64,000 bases of DNA from Maricaulis sp034670125 (GCF_034670125.1 NZ_JAXMOC010000003.1:372001-436000); one strand, 5' to 3'; counted from the stretch's first letter, positions 24,468 to 34,520 are shown. Made by a program: numbers and translations. The notes: generated by a model not told the origin, from the letters alone.

Positions 24468-25634
24468 ATGACCCGTTTCCCGCTTCACCGACGCGCCCTG
24501 ATGACCGGTGCCCTCGCCACCGGCGCCCTGGCACTGGGTGGCCCCGGCATCGCCCATGCCCGTACCGCAAGCGACCGCAAACTCGTCGTTGTCATCCTGC
24601 GCGGTGCCATGGATGGCCTCGCGGCGCTGATCCCTGCTGGAGAAGCCCGGTATCGCGAGCTCCGGCGCGATCTCGCCATTTCCGGCGGATTCGATGTCGG
24701 TCAGGGCTTTCGGCTCCATCCGCGCCTCACCAATCTGTACCGGGCCTGGGGTGACAATGAGCTGGTCTTGCTGCCGGCAACCGCGACCGGATATCGCGAA
24801 CGGTCGCATTTTGACGGCCAGGATTATCTGGAAGCGGGCACCGCGGTAATCCGCGATGGTTGGCTCAACCGCGCCCTGCAGCTGACCCGGCCGAACCCCT
24901 CCGCGGTCGGAATCGGCCAGACCGTTCCGCTCATCCTGAGGGGTAATGCCGCTGCGACATCGTGGTCACCGGGCGTCCTGCCAGACCCCAGCGACGACAC
25001 GATCAGCCGGCTCATCGACCTTTATGCCGGCGACCCGAGGCTCGCCGAGACCCTCGCCATGGCCGTCGAGACGGATGCCATCGCTGGCGGCATGTCGATG
25101 GCCGGCATGGGCGGTGGGAGCGGGCCGGGCCAGGCCTATGTGCAAACCGCCCGCGCCGCCGCCAACCTGCTCGCCGCGCCGGACGGGCCCGGGCTGGCCG
25201 TTATGAGTCTGGATGGCTGGGACACCCATGTCCGCCAGGGCAGCGATGAGGGTCAGCTCGCCAACCGGCTGGGCGCGCTTGACGAGGCCCTGGGCATCCT
25301 GCGCGACGGGCTCGCGGCGCACTGGCCGCGGACCGCGGTACTCATGGTCACAGAATTTGGCCGCACGGTCCGCGCCAATGGGTCCGGCGGAACCGATCAC
25401 GGCACCGCAGGTACTGCCTTCCTGCTGGGAGGGGCCGTCCGGGGCGGCCGCCTCATCGGCGACTGGCCCGGCCTCGGGACGCTCCATGAGGACCGCGACC
25501 TGATCCCGGCCAACCGAACCGAGGACCTGTTCCGAACCGTCCTCGCAGAGCATTGGGGTCTGGCCCGCAGCGATCTGGACAGGCACGTGTTTCCGGACCA
25601 GCCAGGCGCCGGGTTTGAGGGCCTGATCGGATAG
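24468..25634 (+). CDS. DUF1501 family exported protein (sulfatase-like fold), Tat-type signal
   Basis: 388 residues from ATG 24468 after AGGAG. The N-terminus HRRALMTGALATGALALGG is a twin-arginine-type export signal. The body has VVVILRGAMDGLAALIPAG, HFDGQDYLEAGT, SLDGWDTHVRQGSDEGQLAN, MVTEFGRTVRANGSGGTDHG and GTAFLLGGAVRGGRLIGDWP, the DUF1501 core related to the alkaline phosphatase/sulfatase superfamily, where D, H and G-rich loops would hold metals. It forms a two-gene operon with DUF1800. Substrate unknown. Confidence 0.9.
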   Translation: MTRFPLHRRALMTGALATGALALGGPGIAHARTASDRKLVVVILRGAMDGLAALIPAGEARYRELRRDLAISGGFDVGQGFRLHPRLTNLYRAWGDNELVLLPATATGYRERSHFDGQDYLEAGTAVIRDGWLNRALQLTRPNPSAVGIGQTVPLILRGNAAATSWSPGVLPDPSDDTISRLIDLYAGDPRLAETLAMAVETDAIAGGMSMAGMGGGSGPGQAYVQTARAAANLLAAPDGPGLAVMSLDGWDTHVRQGSDEGQLANRLGALDEALGILRDGLAAHWPRTAVLMVTEFGRTVRANGSGGTDHGTAGTAFLLGGAVRGGRLIGDWPGLGTLHEDRDLIPANRTEDLFRTVLAEHWGLARSDLDRHVFPDQPGAGFEGLIG

Positions 25635-25652
25635 ACCTGCATACTCGGCGCA

Positions 25653-25697
25653 AACCGGGCTGGGCCATTCTGGAAACGTCGCGCTTTCAGCCCGGTT
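25653..25697. terminator. Possible terminator hairpin between convergent genes
   Basis: Nine-base arms AACCGGGCT (25653-25661) and AGCCCGGTT (25689-25697) with a 27-base loop, between the DUF1501 gene and argE. No T-run; therefore uncertain. Confidence 0.4.
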
Positions 25698-25705
25698 CCA
25701 GGCCG

Positions 25706-26875
25706 CTAGCCCTCCAGGGCCCGCACCATTTTTTCCAGAAACACGCAACACTGATCGAGTTGGTCGATCGCCACGAACTCGTCGGGCTGGTGTGCCTGGC
25801 TGATCGAGCCGGGGCCGCAGACGACGACGCTGAGACCCGCTGCCTGGAACTGCCCGGCCTCGGTACCGTAGGACACGACGCGGGTGGAATTGTCGCCGGT
25901 CAGCTGACGGGCGAGGCGTTCCGCGGCGCCGTCCTGTTCCGGCGCAAAGGCGGGGACGTCAGAGCGGACCTTGATCTCGATCGAGGCATCCGGCGCACTC
26001 TTTTTCATCTCCGCCTCGATGATGGCGGCGCGCTCGCGCAGGCCGGCGGCTATCGCGTGCGGATCGTCCCACGGGCAGGGCCGCATCAACGTGCCGAATT
26101 CGCAGTCCAGCGCCAGAATGTTGAGCGCGGTGCCGCCCTTGATCTCGCCGATGGTCAGCGTGCCATGTGGAGGATTGAAAGGACTGTCGGCGGGCGCGGC
26201 GGCCACCATGGCTTGCGCCTGATCGACCAGGTACTGCATCAGCGGCACCGCATGGGTGATGGCGCAGGCGCCATCCCTCACCAGCGAGGAGTGCGCTTCA
26301 CGGCCCCGCACTGTCACAATCACCGAAAACAGGCCCTTGTGGGCCGTGACGACTTGCATGTCGGTCGGCTCACCCACCACCACCATGGCCGGCTTCACCG
26401 GTCTCTCCATGATGCGGTCGATCAGTGCCGGGGCGCCCAGACAGCCGACTTCCTCGTCAAAAGACAGGGCGATATGGACCGGCTTTTTCAGGTCCGCCGC
26501 GGCAATTTTCGGCGCCAGGGCCAGAATGCAGGCGGAAAACCCCTTCATGTCGCAAGTACCGCGGCCATAGAGCCGGCCATCGCCCTTGTCGGTCAGCAGC
26601 CAGGGATCAGAGGTCCAGGGTTGGCCATCGACCGGTACGACATCGGTATGGCCGGACAGGACCACACCACCATCGATCGCCGGACCGAAACGGGCATGCA
26701 GGTTGGCCTTGCTGCCGTCCTCATTGGGGATGCGTTCGCACACCGCTCCCAGCGCCAGCAGCCTGGCTTCGACATGGTCGATCAAAGGCAGGTTGGAGTT
26801 GCGCGAAGTGGTGTCGAAAGCGACCAGATCGCGCAGTTCGGCAATGGCGGTGTCGAGATGGGTTGAGGCGGGCAT
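25706..26875 (-). CDS. argE: Acetylornithine deacetylase
   Basis: 389 residues, M20 metallopeptidase family. Metal-site motifs: LSGHTDVVPVDGQPW, YGRGTCDMKGFSACILA, SFDEEVGCLGAPALID and VVVGEPTDMQVVTAHKG. The dimerisation domain has REAHSSLVRDGACAITHA, and the last metal histidine is in SISQAHQPDEFVAI. It removes the acetyl group from N-acetylornithine in arginine synthesis. SYGTEAGQFQ is typical of the ArgE rather than the DapE branch. The gene stands alone; it is divergent from the Tad-like gene across 247 bp that includes a CtrA-box-like sequence. Confidence 0.92.
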   Translation of the reverse strand: MPASTHLDTAIAELRDLVAFDTTSRNSNLPLIDHVEARLLALGAVCERIPNEDGSKANLHARFGPAIDGGVVLSGHTDVVPVDGQPWTSDPWLLTDKGDGRLYGRGTCDMKGFSACILALAPKIAAADLKKPVHIALSFDEEVGCLGAPALIDRIMERPVKPAMVVVGEPTDMQVVTAHKGLFSVIVTVRGREAHSSLVRDGACAITHAVPLMQYLVDQAQAMVAAAPADSPFNPPHGTLTIGEIKGGTALNILALDCEFGTLMRPCPWDDPHAIAAGLRERAAIIEAEMKKSAPDASIEIKVRSDVPAFAPEQDGAAERLARQLTGDNSTRVVSYGTEAGQFQAAGLSVVVCGPGSISQAHQPDEFVAIDQLDQCCVFLEKMVRALEG

Positions 26876-27038
26876 GGCGACAATCTGATCCGTATTTGAT
26901 TGCGGCTGTTATGGAGTTTTTCACGGCGATATCAAACAACGCTGCACCGGGCAGGCCAAAGCAGGCATCCTGTCGGCTTCAGCACGGGACCCGACGACAA
27001 AATACGGCCCACGCGTCCCGATCCGGATGCAGGCCGAA

Positions 27039-27054
27039 TTAACGTCCCGATAAC
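27039..27054. promoter_or_regulatory. CtrA-box-like site upstream of the Tad/vWA gene
   Basis: TTAA (27039-27042), seven bases, then ATAAC (27050-27054): one mismatch from the Caulobacter CtrA consensus TTAA-N7-TTAAC. It lies 69 bp before the start of a pilus-type gene, a class CtrA often controls. Single-site matches are common by chance, so this is a candidate only. Confidence 0.4.
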
Positions 27055-27122
27055 CGTGACTTATAACACCGCCTTAATCCCCCATCGCTAGGATTGAGCG
27101 CATTGTGTACGGGATAAATGCC

Positions 27123-28682
27123 ATGCCGCTCAAAGGCCTGATCAAACTTGGCGCCCGCTTCTGCCGCGAGACCCGTGGCAATGTGGCGACGATTTTCGCC
27201 CTCACACTGGTCCCGGTTGCCCTGCTGTCGGGCGGCGCGGTTGATCTGAGCCAGTCGATGAACGCCCGCTCGCGTTTGGCCCAGGCCCTGGATGCGGCCG
27301 CCCTCGCGGTCGGCGTCAATACCAGCCTGTCGAGCGCGGAAGCGACCAGCATCGCCAATGATTTCATCGACGCCAACTATCCCGGCCGGGAGCTCGGCGT
27401 CGTCCAGAACGTCAATGTCCGCATCGATGACGTCACCGACACGGTGACCGTGTCCGGCGAGGCGCGGGTCCGCACCACCATGCTCGGCATGATCGGACTC
27501 GACTACATCACGGTCCACTGGGAGAGCGAGGTCCAGCGGGCCCGCCAACGGTTGGAACTGGTCATGGTGCTCGACAATACCGGTTCGATGGGCGGCTCGA
27601 AGATCCGCAATCTGCGCGACAGTGCCGAGCTGCTTACCGAAATCCTGTTCGACGCCGCCGATGATCCGGAGGACGTCAAGATCGGCCTGGTGCCCTTCGC
27701 GGCGACGGTCAATCTGGGCACCAATTACCAGCGCGCCTGGTGGCTCGACCCCGATGCCCTGTCTCCCCTGCACGCCGAATGGGCCGGCGGCAGCACGGTC
27801 GAGGTCGAGACCTGCACCGGGCGGCGCCGGCGCCGTCGCTGCACGACCGAGGAAATCACCATCAATCACTGGGACCTGTTCGACGATTTGCGCAACACGT
27901 CCTGGGGCGGCTGTGTGGAGGCCCGCGCCATCCCGCACGACATCGAGGACACCCCGCCGTCTCGCGGCAATCCGCAAACCCTGTTCGTGCCCTATTTCGC
28001 GCCGGACGAGCCGGACAATGACAGCGATTATTCCAACGACTATCTCAGCGACGGCCTGACCGGCGGCCTGCTGGGACGCCTGCTCAACCTCGCCAAGTAT
28101 GACCGGGGCCGGCCCAGCGGTGGCAGCCCGAACATGGCCTGCACAACGGAACCGGTCACGCCGCTGACCACCGATCGCTCGCGTCTGCTCAACGCCATCC
28201 GGGACATGGATGCCAGCGGGACCACGAATATCCCGCAGGGTGTCGGCTGGGGCATCCGCCTCCTGTCCCCGCAGGAGCCCTTCACCGAAGGCGCGGCCTA
28301 TGACGACCGCGAGATCATCAAGGCGATGGTCATCCTGACCGATGGCGAGAACGTTCTGAGGGGGCGCTCCACGGATCTGCGGTCCGATTATTCTGCCTAT
28401 GGCTTTTCGGCTCACGGACGGTTGGGCACGACTTCATCGAGCAGCAGTACCTTGTCGAACCGCCTGGACAACCGGCTGGAAGACGCCTGCATCTATGCCA
28501 AGGCCCAGGGCATCCGCGTCTACACCATCACCTTCCAGGTCAACTCCAGCTCGACCCGCAGCCTGATGGAGGATTGCGCCAGCCATCCGAGCCTGTACTT
28601 CGACTCGCCGTCATCGGAAGCGCTGGAAGACGCTTTCGAGATGATTGCCGGCGACCTGACAAACCTGCGCCTGTCGCGTTAA
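27123..28682 (+). CDS. TadE/TadG-like pilus assembly protein with von Willebrand factor A domain
   Basis: 519 residues from ATG 27123 (a GTG at 27105 is also in frame). The N-terminal Flp/TadG-like anchor (about 10-60) reads RETRGNVATIFALTLVPVAL then DLSQSMNARSRLAQALDAAA. A vWA domain follows from about 145, with the MIDAS motif DNTGSMGG (Asp151) and later threonine and aspartate positions in SGTTNIPQGVGWG and VILTDGENV. A basic insert with CTGRRRRRRC (about 237-246) interrupts it. Such proteins belong to tight-adherence systems or related surface structures, but no other tad genes are here, so this may be an orphan surface factor. Confidence 0.85.
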   Translation: MPLKGLIKLGARFCRETRGNVATIFALTLVPVALLSGGAVDLSQSMNARSRLAQALDAAALAVGVNTSLSSAEATSIANDFIDANYPGRELGVVQNVNVRIDDVTDTVTVSGEARVRTTMLGMIGLDYITVHWESEVQRARQRLELVMVLDNTGSMGGSKIRNLRDSAELLTEILFDAADDPEDVKIGLVPFAATVNLGTNYQRAWWLDPDALSPLHAEWAGGSTVEVETCTGRRRRRRCTTEEITINHWDLFDDLRNTSWGGCVEARAIPHDIEDTPPSRGNPQTLFVPYFAPDEPDNDSDYSNDYLSDGLTGGLLGRLLNLAKYDRGRPSGGSPNMACTTEPVTPLTTDRSRLLNAIRDMDASGTTNIPQGVGWGIRLLSPQEPFTEGAAYDDREIIKAMVILTDGENVLRGRSTDLRSDYSAYGFSAHGRLGTTSSSSSTLSNRLDNRLEDACIYAKAQGIRVYTITFQVNSSSTRSLMEDCASHPSLYFDSPSSEALEDAFEMIAGDLTNLRLSR

Positions 28683-28704
28683 ACGACAGGCGTCAGGTCG
28701 TTTC
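28682..28704. terminator. Short terminator-like hairpin
   Basis: AAACGAC (28682-28688) and GTCGTTT (28698-28704) form a 7-bp stem ending in A/T pairs, between the convergent vWA and FKBP genes. It overlaps the vWA stop codon. Confidence 0.5.
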
Positions 28705-28725
28705 ATTCAATTTCCGGACGTCGGC

Positions 28726-29436
28726 TCAGCCCGGCAGGTCGAGCAATTCCAGCTCGAACACCAGTGCCATGTTCGGACCGATCGGTCCGCCCGACGTGCC
28801 GCGCATGCCGTAGGCCAGGTCCGGATGGATGAAGAGTTCCCAGCGCTCACCAACCTGCATCAGCGGCAGGGCCTCGACCCAGCCGGCGATCAGGCGATCG
28901 GACGGGAAGGTCGCCGGCTCGCCGCGCGCCCATGAGCTGTCGAACTCCTCGCCATTGAGCAACTGGCCGCGATAATTGACCGTTACCATATCGCCACGCA
29001 TCGGGCTCGCGCCCTCTTCCACGGCGGTCCGGATCCGGAACATCAGGCCCGACGGCAGGGCGAACACGCACGGCTCGTCTCGCATGGCGGCCAGATAGGA
29101 ATCCGCCTGGGCGCCATTGGCCGCCGGGTCGGTGGCATCCTCCGGCAGGTCGACCAGCGGAATGGTCACGCTCTCATCGACGGAGCAGGTGCGCGCCTCA
29201 TCAACAATCAGCTGGCGCGCGATCAGTTGATCGAGATTGGGAACGACGCGCTGTGCCAGTTCGAGGCGGGCGCGCAGGGCGGCCTCATCACCGGTGGCGA
29301 CGGGTTCGGTTTGCGTGGTGTTTGAGGTCATGGTCTCGGTTTCAGTCTCGGTTTCCGGTGTGGCCGTGTCGACGGGTTGCGAACAAGCCGACAGCGCCAG
29401 GGCGCAGCAGGTCGCGGCGAGGGCAAAACGGGTCAT
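28726..29436 (-). CDS. FKBP-type peptidyl-prolyl isomerase, lipoprotein
   Basis: 236 residues. Lipoprotein signal ALAATCCALALSACSQP (lipidated Cys about 18) is followed by a Thr/Glu-rich linker (TPETETETETMTS) and a helical Mip-like dimerisation region. The C-terminal FKBP domain (about 140-236) has MVTVNYRGQLLNGEEFDSS, LIAGWVEALPLMQVGERWEL, FIHPDLAYGMRG and LVFELELLDLPG. It assists folding of periplasmic proteins by proline isomerisation. It begins 24 bp downstream of a lipoprotein M16 peptidase, so the pair may be an envelope quality-control operon. Confidence 0.9.
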   Translation of the reverse strand: MTRFALAATCCALALSACSQPVDTATPETETETETMTSNTTQTEPVATGDEAALRARLELAQRVVPNLDQLIARQLIVDEARTCSVDESVTIPLVDLPEDATDPAANGAQADSYLAAMRDEPCVFALPSGLMFRIRTAVEEGASPMRGDMVTVNYRGQLLNGEEFDSSWARGEPATFPSDRLIAGWVEALPLMQVGERWELFIHPDLAYGMRGTSGGPIGPNMALVFELELLDLPG

Positions 29437-29460
29437 GGTATCAGTCCTGTAGGCTGGAAG

Positions 29461-32337
29461 TTATTCGGCATCGCGCGGCACGATGGTGACGCGCCAGCTG
29501 CGCTCGGGAGCGATGTAGGTTTCGGCCAGGGCGACGAGATCCTCGCGGGTCACGTTTTCATAGTCCGACTGCAGGGACCGGATCCGGTCGAGCCGGTCCG
29601 GATGGGCCCAGGACTGTGACAGCCAGGCCATCCAGGCGCCATTGCTCTCGCGTGCATTCTCGATCTGTTCAAGCAGGGGCGTGCGCGCTCGCAGCACCTC
29701 ATCATCGCTGATCGACCCGGCTGCCAGGTCGGCGGCCAGCTCATTGATCGCAGTGTAGGTCTGGTCAAGCGTCTCGAGGCGGACATCGGCGCCGACATAG
29801 AGATATCCATACCCGGGATAGACATCGGACTCGCTCGCCGCGTTCGAGGCCGAATAGGTCAGCCCTTCCCGTTCGCGCAGGCGCTCGGTCAGCTTGAGAT
29901 CGAACACCGCATTGAGCAGCGACATCGCCCGCGTACGGGCCGGGTCACTGTCGTCGAAGGTCGGCCAGTAGACATTGGCGCGGGCCTGGTCGGCCGGTCC
30001 ATTGTGCTCGAGCACCACCGGCTCATCGACCGGTTCCGGGAAGACCAGCGTGCGGGCCTCGTCATAGTCGGGCCAGCTGTCGGCCCGGTCCGGCAGGGCG
30101 CCCAGGGTCGCGGCCAAGGCATCGACCAGGGCGCTCTCGCTGACATCACCGACAATCGTTACCTCGATCGGCGCGCGTTCCAGCGCCGGCGTGAGAAACT
30201 CGCGTACCGCCGCCATGTCGACACCGGCAACCTGTTCCGGGTCGGGCAGGCCATAGCGCTCATCCCCGGACCGGATCAGCCGTGCAACCTCGGCCGACAT
30301 GACACCGCCCGGCGTGGCATAGGCGTTGCGGCGGATTTCCGGGATCACGGCGCGGAACTGGTCCATGCCTTCCTGGCGCCAGCCCGGATCGGTGAGGAAA
30401 GCGGTCAGAAGGTCCATCTGGATGCGCAGGTCGCCCGGCGTGGTCGCCGTGTTGAAGCTGAAACTGTCATCCCCGACACTGAAGCTGTAGCCGATATTGC
30501 GGCCCGCCAGGACACGGCCGAGTTCATCGGCAGAATGCGCCCCCAGGCCGGACGCCGTGAACACGGACCCGGCGATGATGTCGACCGCCGGCATCGCCCG
30601 CGGTTCCAGCTCGCCGCGGCCGAAGTCGAGGCGGACACGGACTGTTCCGTCCTCGAAGTCAGTCGGTTTGAACGTTACCGCCACGCCGTTTTCAAAGCGC
30701 AGGCGGACCAGGCCCAGATCGGCAATTTCCTCCCGCGAGGCGATCGCGCCGGCCGGGCCGAAATCAGTGTAGGCGAAGTTCAGCTCGCCCTGGTCTTCCG
30801 GCGCTTCGACGGGTTGGGTCGCGCTGGACTGCCAGGCGTCGATCAGGCGCGATTGCGGATCTTCCAGCTCGACCGAGGTGGCAAGGAAGAGCAGCGGTTC
30901 AACCCCGTCCCAGCGGGCCCGGAAGGCTGCCGAAACAGCCTCCGGGGTCACGTCCGGCAAGGTTGCCTCGAAGCGCTCCAGCATAGATTGCGGCGTGGTC
31001 AGGACCTGGTCCGAGCGCCAGTTCGACCAGATCTGGTCGGCAAGGCCGGAGGTCGGCCGCGTGCCCGCCTGCTCGGCACCATCGCGCAAGGCCGTGTGCA
31101 GATTGGCGATCTGTTCGGTCAGCTCGGCGCGGGTGAAGCCATGCTCGAGCGCCCGGCGCAATTCCTGCTCAACCGCAGCGACGCCCTCTTCCCAGCGCTC
31201 CGGGCGGGCTATCGCCAGCACCGACGCCCGGTCGGCAACGCCGAAATCCGAGCCGTGATTGGCCGCTGCCTGAATCAGCGGCGAGGTGCCCGAACTGGTC
31301 AGGGTGGCGAAACGGCGACTGAGAATCGCGTCACCGATATTGGCCAGGTTATTGTCAAAACGGGCCGCTGCACTGTCGAGGACCGGCGTGAAGGGGCGCA
31401 CCGCATCGACCGTGAAGATGGTGTAGATTTCCGGGTCATGGAAATAGCCCGCCGAGATCGGGCGGTCTGCCGACACGGTGCCAAGGTCGGGATCTTCCCG
31501 CGGGGTCTCGAGACCGTCCCAATCCGCGAAACTGGCCTCGATCCGGGCAATCACGGATTGCGGATCAACATCGCCAACCACGACGACCATGCCGCGCTCG
31601 GGCGTGTAGAAATTCTCGTAGTAGTCGATAAAACGGTCGCGTTGGGCGTTTTCCAGCACTTCGGTCGTACCGATGGCATCGCGATCCGGGATCAGCGTGT
31701 CGGGCAGGCGAAAGCGCCACAAGGCATTGTTCCAGCGACGGATCGGGGTGTTGCGGACGCGTTCCTCCGACAGCACCACGCCGCGCTCTCGGTCGATCGC
31801 CTCGGGGTCGAACAGGATTTCGCTGGCAGTCTGGCGCATCAGGAACAGCGCGGTCTCGACCGCATCATCGCCGGCATCGGGCAGATCGAGCTGGTAGCCG
31901 ACGGTCTCATAGCCGGTGAAAGCATTGGTATCGGGCCCGAATTGCAGGCCATAACGCTCCAGCAGGGGCACCATCTCGCCCTCGGGCACGTCGGTGGTGC
32001 CGTTGAAGGCCATGTGCTCGATGAAATGGGCCAGGCCGCGCTGGTCGTCGGCTTCGCCGAGCGAGCCCATGTTGAAGACCATCCGCACCGAGGCGACATT
32101 GGGCGGCGTCTCATTGGTCCGCACCGCATAGCGCAACCCGTTCTCGAGCTGGCCATAGATGATGTCCGGATCGGCGGGAAGGTCCGTCACCTCGTGGACA
32201 AAGGCATAGTCGGTCGGGATAGCGGCGGCCGGTTCAGCGGCTTCCTGAGCCGGTTGGCAAGCGGCGAGCGCCACAGCCAGCACGACAGTCGCTGTCAGGC
32301 CGGTGACGCCCGTTCCCGTTCCGAATTTCAATGCCAT
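29461..32337 (-). CDS. M16 family zinc metallopeptidase, pitrilysin-like lipoprotein
   Basis: 958 residues with two M16 halves. Lipobox VVLAVALAACQPA (Cys27). The inverted zinc motif HFIEH is at 104-108 in GLAHFIEHMAFNGT, with the downstream glutamate region RERGVVLSEERV. The second half (from about 530) lacks the zinc ligands, as expected of the non-catalytic half that closes the chamber. Members degrade peptides or clear envelope peptides. Cotranscribed with the FKBP isomerase. A second, differently organised M16 enzyme is at 44191-46923. Confidence 0.92.
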   Translation of the reverse strand: MALKFGTGTGVTGLTATVVLAVALAACQPAQEAAEPAAAIPTDYAFVHEVTDLPADPDIIYGQLENGLRYAVRTNETPPNVASVRMVFNMGSLGEADDQRGLAHFIEHMAFNGTTDVPEGEMVPLLERYGLQFGPDTNAFTGYETVGYQLDLPDAGDDAVETALFLMRQTASEILFDPEAIDRERGVVLSEERVRNTPIRRWNNALWRFRLPDTLIPDRDAIGTTEVLENAQRDRFIDYYENFYTPERGMVVVVGDVDPQSVIARIEASFADWDGLETPREDPDLGTVSADRPISAGYFHDPEIYTIFTVDAVRPFTPVLDSAAARFDNNLANIGDAILSRRFATLTSSGTSPLIQAAANHGSDFGVADRASVLAIARPERWEEGVAAVEQELRRALEHGFTRAELTEQIANLHTALRDGAEQAGTRPTSGLADQIWSNWRSDQVLTTPQSMLERFEATLPDVTPEAVSAAFRARWDGVEPLLFLATSVELEDPQSRLIDAWQSSATQPVEAPEDQGELNFAYTDFGPAGAIASREEIADLGLVRLRFENGVAVTFKPTDFEDGTVRVRLDFGRGELEPRAMPAVDIIAGSVFTASGLGAHSADELGRVLAGRNIGYSFSVGDDSFSFNTATTPGDLRIQMDLLTAFLTDPGWRQEGMDQFRAVIPEIRRNAYATPGGVMSAEVARLIRSGDERYGLPDPEQVAGVDMAAVREFLTPALERAPIEVTIVGDVSESALVDALAATLGALPDRADSWPDYDEARTLVFPEPVDEPVVLEHNGPADQARANVYWPTFDDSDPARTRAMSLLNAVFDLKLTERLREREGLTYSASNAASESDVYPGYGYLYVGADVRLETLDQTYTAINELAADLAAGSISDDEVLRARTPLLEQIENARESNGAWMAWLSQSWAHPDRLDRIRSLQSDYENVTREDLVALAETYIAPERSWRVTIVPRDAE

Positions 32338-32420
32338 CTATGCGCTCCAGGTCATGGTTTCAGGACCGGAACCTAGTGGTGTCCGGTCCAAAGTCGAGTG
32401 AATTAGCCGCAAACCACGTA

Positions 32421-34280
32421 TCAGTCGGCAGGGCGCTCGAACGGGTCGTGTTCGGCGACCCAGTGCCCCTCGGCCACTTCCATCAGCTGCGGTCGGTACT
32501 GGTCGGCATCAGGATCGTCGACCAGCTTGGACTTCATGAAGCGGAGCTGGGCCCGGCTGTCCATGGGCGAGGGAAGCTCGCCGTCCAGCTTGACGCGGAC
32601 ACGCGCCTTCTCGACCACGGGATCCGGCACCGGCACGGCAGAGATCAGTGCCTGGGTGTAGGGGTGACGGGCATCTTCATAGATGGCGGTCCGGTCCGCC
32701 AGCTCCACGATCCGGCCGAGATAGAGGACCATGACCCGGTGCGAGACCTCTCGCACGACGGACAGGTCGTGCGAGATGAAGATCATCGACAGGTCCATTT
32801 CCTGCTGCAGCTTGATCAGGAGCTCGACGATCTGGGCCTGGATCGACACGTCGAGCGCCGACACTGCCTCATCACAGATGACGAGTTTGGGCCGCAGGAT
32901 CATCGCCCGGGCGATGCCGACGCGCTGGTTCTGGCCGCCCGACAATTCATGCGGGTAGCGATTGATCATGTTCGGGTCGAGGCCGACCTTTTCCATCATC
33001 TCCTTGACCACGACTTCCCGTTCCGCCCGCTTCATCGACTTGCGGAAAGTCAGAAGCGGTTCCTCGATCGAGGCACCGATGGTCATGCGCGGGTCGAGCG
33101 AGGCAAGCGGGTCCTGGAAGACGATCTGGAATTCCTCGCGGGTCTTGCGCAACGCGTCGCGCTTGAGACCGAGCAGGTCGCGACCGATCCACGACACGGC
33201 GCCTTCCTGGGCCGGAACCAGACGCAGGACGGCGCGGGCCAGGGTCGACTTGCCACAGCCGGACTCGCCAACCACGCCGAGGGTTTCGCCGGGCCTGAGG
33301 TCGAAGCTGATGCCGTCGACGGCGCGCAGCATCTTGAAGGTCGGACGCAGGCCTCCGCCGACCTGGATCGGGAACTGGACCTTGACGTTGTCGACCGCGA
33401 GCAGCGGCTCGGCGTCGGCCGCGGCGGCAACCGGTTTGAGCGTCGTATGGCCGGGCCGGTCCGGCCGATCAAGGCGCGGCATGGCTTCCAGCAGCATGCG
33501 CGTATAATCATGTTGCGGATTGGCGAAGATGTCCTCGATGGTGCCACCCTCGACATAGACGCCGTGCTTCATCACCTGGGCCCGGTCGGCCATGCGGGCG
33601 ACGACGCCCATGTCATGGGTGATCAGGGCCAGCGCCGCGCCGGTCTCGTGCTTCAACTCGTCCATGATATCGAGCACTTCAGCCTGGACCGTCACATCAA
33701 GCGCGGTGGTCGGCTCGTCACAGATCAGCAGGTCGGGCTCGCACAACATCGACATGGCGATCATCACACGCTGGCGCATGCCACCGGACAATTCATGCGG
33801 ATACTGCGCCAGTCGGCGCTTGGCCTCGGGAATGCGGACCCGGTTGAGCCAGTCCAGGGCGCGGGCATCCGCCGCCTTGCCGCGCATCTTCATGTGAATG
33901 CCCAGCACTTCGCGCATCTGGTCGCCAACCGTCATGTGCGGCGTCAGCGAGGTCAGCGGGTCCTGGAAAATCATCGTCATCGAGCGACCGCGGACCCGGT
34001 TCAGCTTGCTCGCGGACAGGCCGAGGATCTCCATGTCGCGGTACTTGATGGAGCCGGTCGCCTTGCCGTTCGAGGCCAGCAAGCCCATCGCTGCAAGGAA
34101 GGTCTGGCTCTTGCCGGACCCGGACTCGCCGACAATCGCCAGGCATTCCCCGGCATTGATCTCCAGCGACACACCCTTGACCGCCTCGACCTCGCCGTCG
34201 GGGGTCTGGAAGTTCACATTGAGGTCGGAGACCTGCAGGATCGGTGCTGTCGCGGACAGGCTGGCATGGGCCTTGGGCAC
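32421..34280 (-). CDS. Fused oligopeptide/dipeptide ABC transporter ATPase (OppD-OppF type)
   Basis: Two complete ABC ATPase domains in one chain. GTG 34280 is preferred because GGGAG lies seven bases upstream, giving 619 residues; an ATG at 34325 in frame would add 15. Domain 1 has Walker A GESGSGKS, Q-loop MIFQDPLTSL, signature LSGGMRQRV and Walker B LLICDEPTTALD. Domain 2 (from about 325) has GESGCGKS, IVFQDPLASLDPRMT, LSGGQNQRV and LVICDEAVSALD. Each ends with the Opp-type C-terminal region (HDYTRMLLEAMP; HPYTQALISAVPVPDP). The fused form is like YejF/GsiA. No permease or binding-protein genes are adjacent, so partners are encoded elsewhere. Confidence 0.93.
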   Translation of the reverse strand: MPKAHASLSATAPILQVSDLNVNFQTPDGEVEAVKGVSLEINAGECLAIVGESGSGKSQTFLAAMGLLASNGKATGSIKYRDMEILGLSASKLNRVRGRSMTMIFQDPLTSLTPHMTVGDQMREVLGIHMKMRGKAADARALDWLNRVRIPEAKRRLAQYPHELSGGMRQRVMIAMSMLCEPDLLICDEPTTALDVTVQAEVLDIMDELKHETGAALALITHDMGVVARMADRAQVMKHGVYVEGGTIEDIFANPQHDYTRMLLEAMPRLDRPDRPGHTTLKPVAAAADAEPLLAVDNVKVQFPIQVGGGLRPTFKMLRAVDGISFDLRPGETLGVVGESGCGKSTLARAVLRLVPAQEGAVSWIGRDLLGLKRDALRKTREEFQIVFQDPLASLDPRMTIGASIEEPLLTFRKSMKRAEREVVVKEMMEKVGLDPNMINRYPHELSGGQNQRVGIARAMILRPKLVICDEAVSALDVSIQAQIVELLIKLQQEMDLSMIFISHDLSVVREVSHRVMVLYLGRIVELADRTAIYEDARHPYTQALISAVPVPDPVVEKARVRVKLDGELPSPMDSRAQLRFMKSKLVDDPDADQYRPQLMEVAEGHWVAEHDPFERPAD

Positions 34281-34520
34281 AATTATACTCCCCAAATACT
34301 CGGTAGCGGGGGAGCATATCGACACAATGGCTCATGACCAGCCTCGTTCTCAGGCCCAGCTGCCCGAGGGGCGGGATGTCTTTGCGTGACGGCACCACCG
34401 CGACGGTGCTAAGTTTCCGGGGCATCAATCCTTTTCCTTCCGGGCGGGACTCAGTCACACTGTCACAGACGCAAATGCCAAGAGGTTGTGGATGACACAC
34501 GCTGCGGGAGCCTGGACGCG

